Shown here in pieces: positions 50,791 to 54,551 of a stretch of DNA of 54,551 nt. This stretch comes from DAIPKP01 sp964545875 (GTDB lineage Bacteria > Synergistota > Synergistia > Synergistales > Aminiphilaceae). Under the pieces are notes generated by a model. That model was given only the letters and a program-made list of their open reading frames with translations. It made no database searches and was not told the DNA's origin. The stretch covers positions 1-54,551 of the forward strand of contig CAZJHH010000012.1 of the NCBI GenBank assembly GCA_964545875.1, given 5' to 3'. The position numbers and the translations under genes are program-made. Positions within the stretch are counted from its first letter, which is position 1. Each line of letters starts with the position of its first letter.

Positions 50791-51924
50791 ATGAAGATGC
50801 CCGTTTTCGGCGTGGAGCGCTGGATGGATACCTACGAAACCGGGGTGACCTATAACCTCGGAGAAACCTGCGTGGACTCCATCACCCTGGGAGAGCTACT
50901 GAATCTGACCGGACGGAGAGAGGAAATCCTTTCGAAACTTCTGAATCTCCGGCTCAGCTACGGACACATCACGGGCAATCCGGATCTCAAGGAGCAGGTG
51001 GCCTCTCTTTACGAGAAACAGGGCCGGGAAAACGTGCTCGTCATGAATGGAGGCTCCGCGGCGAACTACCTTGCTCTTACCGCCCTGGCGGAGCCGGGAA
51101 AGCGAGTGGTGGCAACCCTCCCTTCCTACCAACAGCACTACAGCATTCCCGAGGCTCTTGGAGCGGAAGTCTCCTACCTCTGGCTTCGGGAGGAGCGGGG
51201 TTTTCTGCCGGATCCCGACGAACTCCGGAGGCTTGCGGAGCCCGGAGTGGATCTGATCTGCCTCTGCAACCCCAACAATCCCACGGGATCCCTTATGGAA
51301 GCGTCCCTGCTGGAAGAGATCGTGGAAATCGCAAAAGAGCACCATGCATGGCTCTTCTGCGACGAGGTCTATCGAGGGCTGGCGCATGAGGAGGGATTTT
51401 CGATTCCTTCCGTGGCGGATCTGTACGAAAAAGGGATCAGCACGGGAAGCATGTCCAAGGTCTATTCCCTGGCGGGCATCCGCACGGGATGGATCGTGGC
51501 CTCTCCCGAGTTTTTGAAAACCTGCGAACTTTTGCGGGATTATACCACCATAAGCTGTGCTCAGATGGATGAAATTCTTGCCGCTTTGGCCTTGGAACAT
51601 CGAAAAGCCCTGCTGGAGCGCAATCTTCCGGTGGTGCACCGGGGAGCCGCCGCTCTGGATGCCTGGGTGCAGCGGGAGCCCCGGGTGCGCTACGTAAAAC
51701 CCCGAGGAGGAACCACCGCCTTTCTCCACTTCGGATATGCCTTGAATTCCGAAGATTTTTGTAAAGAGCTTCTGAAGAGGTACGGGGTTCTTCTGGTGCC
51801 GGGTTCCTGTTTTGGCATGGAACACTGGTATCGCCTGGGCTACGCCTATAGTCCCAGGGTTCTGGAAGAGGGGCTTCAAAAAATTTCCCTCTTTTTTCGG
51901 GATCTGGAATCCCGGGGGTTGTAG
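50791..51924 (+). CDS. class I/II PLP-dependent aminotransferase
   Basis: A 377-residue fold-type I transaminase. Conserved points are MNGGSAANYLAL (cofactor phosphate loop), CNPNNPTGSL (Asn163), FCDEVYRGLAHE (Asp191) and the Schiff-base Lys223 in SMSKVYSLAGIRTGWI. The substrate is unknown; the sequence resembles generic aspartate/aromatic or capreomycidine-synthase-like aminotransferases. AAGGAGG precedes the ATG. It could move amino groups from imported amino acids to 2-ketoglutarate. Confidence 0.9.
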   Translation: MKMPVFGVERWMDTYETGVTYNLGETCVDSITLGELLNLTGRREEILSKLLNLRLSYGHITGNPDLKEQVASLYEKQGRENVLVMNGGSAANYLALTALAEPGKRVVATLPSYQQHYSIPEALGAEVSYLWLREERGFLPDPDELRRLAEPGVDLICLCNPNNPTGSLMEASLLEEIVEIAKEHHAWLFCDEVYRGLAHEEGFSIPSVADLYEKGISTGSMSKVYSLAGIRTGWIVASPEFLKTCELLRDYTTISCAQMDEILAALALEHRKALLERNLPVVHRGAAALDAWVQREPRVRYVKPRGGTTAFLHFGYALNSEDFCKELLKRYGVLLVPGSCFGMEHWYRLGYAYSPRVLEEGLQKISLFFRDLESRGL

Positions 51925-51970
51925 AAAAGGATATTTTCGCATATTTTTACATAACTTTACAATTTTTTAC

Positions 51971-51999
51971 TTGATTTTAGTTGAGTTGGCGCCGATAAT
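51971..51999 (+). promoter_or_regulatory. promoter-like element in the aminotransferase/kinase gap
   Basis: TTGATT (51971-51976), a 17-nt spacer, GATAAT (51994-51999). It faces a strong terminator only about 75-100 nt downstream, with no plus-strand gene between. Confidence 0.55.
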
Positions 52000-52005
52000 A
52001 CAAGC

Positions 52006-52100
52006 AGACCCAGCGACGGATCCAGCATACTTCTCACGTTACGCCCCACTTCGGACTCTCCTTTTATCCACCAGGCCGCCCCTTTCGGGGCGGCTTTTTT
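52006..52100 (+). ncRNA. candidate small RNA of about 95 nt
   Basis: A promoter-like element ends at 51999 and a strong terminator ends at 52100, so a transcript of about 95 nt is predicted. I recognise no known family; it lacks tRNA arms and the SRP GGAA loop context. Against it, the minus strand contains a 30-codon frame (GTG at 52049 back to stop at 51957) with AAGGAG eight nt upstream, so the region may instead hold a small gene or a mobile-element fragment. Confidence 0.35.
52075..52100 (+). terminator. strong intrinsic terminator
   Basis: A perfect 8-bp GC stem (52075-52082 with 52087-52094), loop TTTC and T6 (52095-52100). It also serves as terminator of the aminotransferase gene, 150 nt upstream. 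Confidence 0.93.
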
Positions 52101-52195
52101 CGTGTTCTGCCGCAAAACACCCTTTAGGAGAAACCTCTGAGGGTCTCTTTTTGTGGTATGGTTTTCTCGATCCTCTTCGATAAAGGAGTGCTTCC

Positions 52196-53821
52196 ATGTT
52201 CCGTATTTCCGATTCTCCCTACAGTCTCCGCACGAAAATTTTCCTTCTCACCCTTTCTTTCCTCCTGATCTCTCTTCTCGGAGTGGGGCTTGTGGTGGAG
52301 ACCAGAGTGGTGGCGCCTTATGAAGCCCGACTGGGAGAAAACGTCATGAATATCGCCAAGACAGTAGCGGTGATTCCTATTGTTCGGGAGTGGGTGGGAA
52401 TTCCCGGAGGAGAGAAACACATCCAGCCCGTGGCGGACCAGATACGCCTGGAGACCCACACTTCCTACGTGGTGGTCTTCGATCGTCTCAGCCGCCGTTA
52501 TTCCCATCCCGTGCCGGAACGGATCGGCCGGGCCTTCGTGGGGGGAGACGAGAAGAAAGTTTTCGAGGGAGAACCCTATCTTTCCAAGGCCGTGGGTACT
52601 CTGGGGCCCTCTCTTCGGGCCTTCGTTCCCATTTTCCGGGGAGGGGAGATCGTGGGGGCCGTATCGGTGGGCACCATGCTCACCACGGTACAGGCCATGC
52701 GATGGGAGCTTTCTCAGAGGCTCATCTGGGCTCTCGGAGTGGGGGGGCTTCTCGGCATGGGGGGAGCCTGTTTTTTGGCGTGGAACATCAAACGCTCCAT
52801 CCGGGGACTGGAACCTCACGAAATTCTGGGACTTCTCCAGGAACGGGAGGTTTTTCTCGATTCCGTTCGGGAGGGAATCATCTCGGTGGATCCCAAGGGA
52901 CATATTCTGCTCATCAACAGCACAGCCCGGAAGATTCTGAGAGTGACCCCGGATGTGGTGGGGCATCCCGTGGAGGAGGTGCTCCCGAACACCCGGCTTC
53001 CCGAGGTGCTTCGCTCGGGAAAGGGGGAGTTCGATCAGGAGCAGATTATCCATGCCGCTCACATTCTTACGAACCGGGTTCCCCTGGTGGTGAACGGCGA
53101 GGTGGTGGGAGCCCTGGCGAGTTTTCGGGATATGACGGAAATTCAGACCATGGCGGAGGAGCTTACGGGGGTGCGGCGATATCTCGAGGCGCTGCGCATT
53201 CAGAGACACGAGTTCCTCAATCAGCTTCAGGCCCTTTCGGGACTTTTGCATCTCAAGGAGTACCGCCGGGCGGCATCCTTTATCTCCGCCGTGGTGGAAG
53301 ACAGGGCAAATCTGGTCTCCCTGGTGATTCGCAGGATCCGGATTCCCGAGGTGGGAGGTCTCATTCTTGCTAAAATGGGGCGATGCCGGGAGCTGGACAT
53401 CGAAATGAAAATCGACGAAAGCAGTTTTTTGGGAGAGAACTCGGGAGTGGCTCCCCGGCATTTGGTGGTGATATTGGGAAATATCCTCGAAAATGCCATG
53501 GAGGCGGTAACCTCTCTGGAGCCTTCCCGGCGAAGAGTGGAGCTTGGCATCTATCATGAATCCGGGCGTATCCTCATCTCCGTGCGCGATCGGGGAAGGG
53601 GCATCCCCGAGGAACTTCGGGAAAGGTTCCTGGAAAAGGGCGTAAGCTCCAAAGAGGCTTCCACTCAGGAGGGGGCAGGCTTCGGCCTGTTCAATGTCAT
53701 GCGGTTGGTGGAGCTTTACCGGGGGGAACTGCACCTGGAAAGCTCCGAGGAGGGGACGGAATGTATCGTGGATCTCCCGGAAGGAGCGGCGGATGAATCG
53801 GATTCCCGTACTCGTAGTTGA
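52196..53821 (+). CDS. CitA/DcuS-family sensor histidine kinase
   Basis: A 541-residue membrane sensor for external carboxylates in its family. Helix 1 (about 14-36), a periplasmic Cache/PDC-type domain (about 40-170, with the conserved LDxDGR-like VVFDRLSRRYSHPVPERIG), helix 2 (about 175-195), a PAS domain (about 215-320) and a SpoOB-type phosphoacceptor region with His338 (RIQRHEFLNQLQALSGLL). The ATPase has GNILENAMEA, RDRGRGIPEE and GAGFGLFNV. It overlaps its response regulator by 29 nt. The ligand, possibly a di- or tricarboxylate, is inferred from the family. Confidence 0.92.
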   Translation: MFRISDSPYSLRTKIFLLTLSFLLISLLGVGLVVETRVVAPYEARLGENVMNIAKTVAVIPIVREWVGIPGGEKHIQPVADQIRLETHTSYVVVFDRLSRRYSHPVPERIGRAFVGGDEKKVFEGEPYLSKAVGTLGPSLRAFVPIFRGGEIVGAVSVGTMLTTVQAMRWELSQRLIWALGVGGLLGMGGACFLAWNIKRSIRGLEPHEILGLLQEREVFLDSVREGIISVDPKGHILLINSTARKILRVTPDVVGHPVEEVLPNTRLPEVLRSGKGEFDQEQIIHAAHILTNRVPLVVNGEVVGALASFRDMTEIQTMAEELTGVRRYLEALRIQRHEFLNQLQALSGLLHLKEYRRAASFISAVVEDRANLVSLVIRRIRIPEVGGLILAKMGRCRELDIEMKIDESSFLGENSGVAPRHLVVILGNILENAMEAVTSLEPSRRRVELGIYHESGRILISVRDRGRGIPEELRERFLEKGVSSKEASTQEGAGFGLFNVMRLVELYRGELHLESSEEGTECIVDLPEGAADESDSRTRS

Positions 53822-54473
53822 AGATGATCCCATGGTGGTGGAGATTCATCAGCGGTATCTCGCGGCTCTCGAGAGCTTCGTGCTGGGAGGGGTGGCGGAT
53901 AACGGCGAAGCCGCCCTGGAGACGCTTCGGAAAGGTTCCTTTATCCGCCTGGTTCTTCTGGATATCTACATGCCCCGGATGGATGGCATTTCTCTTCTTC
54001 GGGAGTTGCGCCGCTCCTGCTGCTCCGTGGATGTCATTGCCGTTACCGCCGCCTCGGAGCCCGAAATGGTGCAGAACATGCTCCGGAACGGGGCTTTCGA
54101 CTACCTTGTAAAGCCCTTCAGCTTCGAGCGGTACAGCGCTGCCCTGGAGGCCTATCGTCGATACTGCCGCTCCCTGGAAGAGGGTAAAAGTCTGGATCAG
54201 AATACCCTGGACAGCTTCGCCTTTCGAACGGGACAGAAGGAGGACTTTCTTCTTCCCAAGGGGCTTCACGAGGAAAAACTTCACCAGGTTCTCCAGGTGC
54301 TTTCATCCTCTCCGGAGCCCTGGAGCGCCAACGAAGTGGCGGAGCACACCGGAGTTTCCCGAGTTACCGCCCGGAGGTATCTGGAATTTTTAGTCTCCTC
54401 GGGAAAGGCGGTTACCCGAAGCGCTTATCAGCATGTGGGGCGTCCCATAAAAAAATATTTGTTGCTTTCCTGA
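53793..54473 (+). CDS. CitB/DcuR-family response regulator
   Basis: A 226-residue regulator. The receiver has ED-D pocket residues (VVEDDPMVV), Asp57 (LVLLDIYMPRMDG) and the Lys of YLVKPFSFERY. The C-terminal helix-turn-helix (about 165-226) reads WSANEVAEHTGVSRVTARRYLEFL, as in CitB/DcuR-type activators. AAGGAGCGG precedes the ATG at 53793, inside the end of the kinase gene. No transporter follows before the end of the window, so its target is not visible. Confidence 0.93.
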   Translation: MNRIPVLVVEDDPMVVEIHQRYLAALESFVLGGVADNGEAALETLRKGSFIRLVLLDIYMPRMDGISLLRELRRSCCSVDVIAVTAASEPEMVQNMLRNGAFDYLVKPFSFERYSAALEAYRRYCRSLEEGKSLDQNTLDSFAFRTGQKEDFLLPKGLHEEKLHQVLQVLSSSPEPWSANEVAEHTGVSRVTARRYLEFLVSSGKAVTRSAYQHVGRPIKKYLLLS

Positions 54474-54551
54474 AATGTTGGAGCGACTTTTTGAAAGGCT
54501 AGATGTAAACTACAAGTGCAACGGGGCTAAGATTTACAAGATTTAATGATA
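54474..54551. other. AT-rich end of window with TACAAG repeats
   Basis: After the regulator stop there is no gene. CTACAAG and TTACAAG recur about 23 nt apart in an AT-rich stretch, which could be a regulator box, a promoter or the edge of a mobile element beyond the window. Confidence 0.3.

Noticed and set aside
52006..52080. tRNA gene suggested by a CCACCA-like sequence before the terminator
   Set aside because: No acceptor stem, no GTTCGA-type T-loop and no anticodon arm can be laid out.
52124..53833. 569-codon minus-strand frame opposite the CitA-type kinase
   Set aside because: Antisense of a gene with all kinase motifs intact; no start context.

Overview
The window looks like a chromosomal segment of a member of Synergistota, the anaerobic amino-acid- and peptide-fermenting phylum. 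The main reason is that four secreted proteins end in the same C-terminal tail: a Gly run, one Cys, usually Ser-Leu-Gly, a hydrophobic helix and a short basic end. This is the Synerg-CTERM sorting signal, which is known almost only from that phylum. The gene content fits: amino-acid and amine transporters, surface proteases, a type III glutamine synthetase and proline catabolism. The DNA is GC-rich, with many long antisense shadow reading frames. One assembly gap of exactly 100 N lies at 6570-6669. I see no rRNA, tRNA, CRISPR array, phage or intact insertion sequence.

Layout. 367-2001: P5C dehydrogenase. 2111-7824: a three-gene operon with a PAS/degenerate-receiver protein, a D-2-hydroxyacid dehydrogenase and a zinc-ribbon/pseudokinase/Sel1-repeat membrane protein. 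7935-13651: GuaD-like deaminase, type III glutamine synthetase (minus strand) and an MscS-family channel. 13748-21233: an envelope block with a PrcB-like protein, subtilisin-like protease, Hsp20, beta-helix surface protein and C10 cysteine protease; three of these carry Synerg-CTERM. 21385-26833: a GntR regulator divergent from a TRAP transporter and IlvD, with a TGGTnnnACCA-type operator just after the promoter. 27059-29717: a two-component system whose kinase carries a periplasmic solute-binding domain. 29945-38378: a small symporter subunit, PutP, a BPL_N-like amidotransferase, a complete branched-chain-type ABC transporter and an acetamidase/formamidase. 38553-40457: a racemase-family protein, a pseudopilin and a PNPOx-like flavoprotein. 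40973-45664: a carnitine acyltransferase homologue with a glycine-betaine-type binding protein, then PanF/YhdT on the other strand. 45936-50636: a second pilin-like protein, an amino-acid binding protein, a nitroreductase, a papain-family Synerg-CTERM protease, an SRAP protein and a DJ-1/PfpI protein. 50791-54473: an aminotransferase, a candidate small RNA locus and a CitA/CitB-type two-component system.

How it fits together (inference): surface proteases release peptides and amino acids. ABC, TRAP and sodium symporters import amino acids, organic acids, amides and quaternary amines. P5C dehydrogenase, aminotransferase, amidase, racemase and deaminase feed them into catabolism, and two sensor systems sample external solutes.

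The best candidates for something new are the carnitine acyltransferase/betaine-binding-protein pair, the operon of degenerate signalling proteins around a dehydrogenase, and the two related orphan pilin-like proteins. A near-perfect 66-bp palindrome after hsp20 and a promoter-to-terminator unit at 51971-52100 also lack an obvious explanation.
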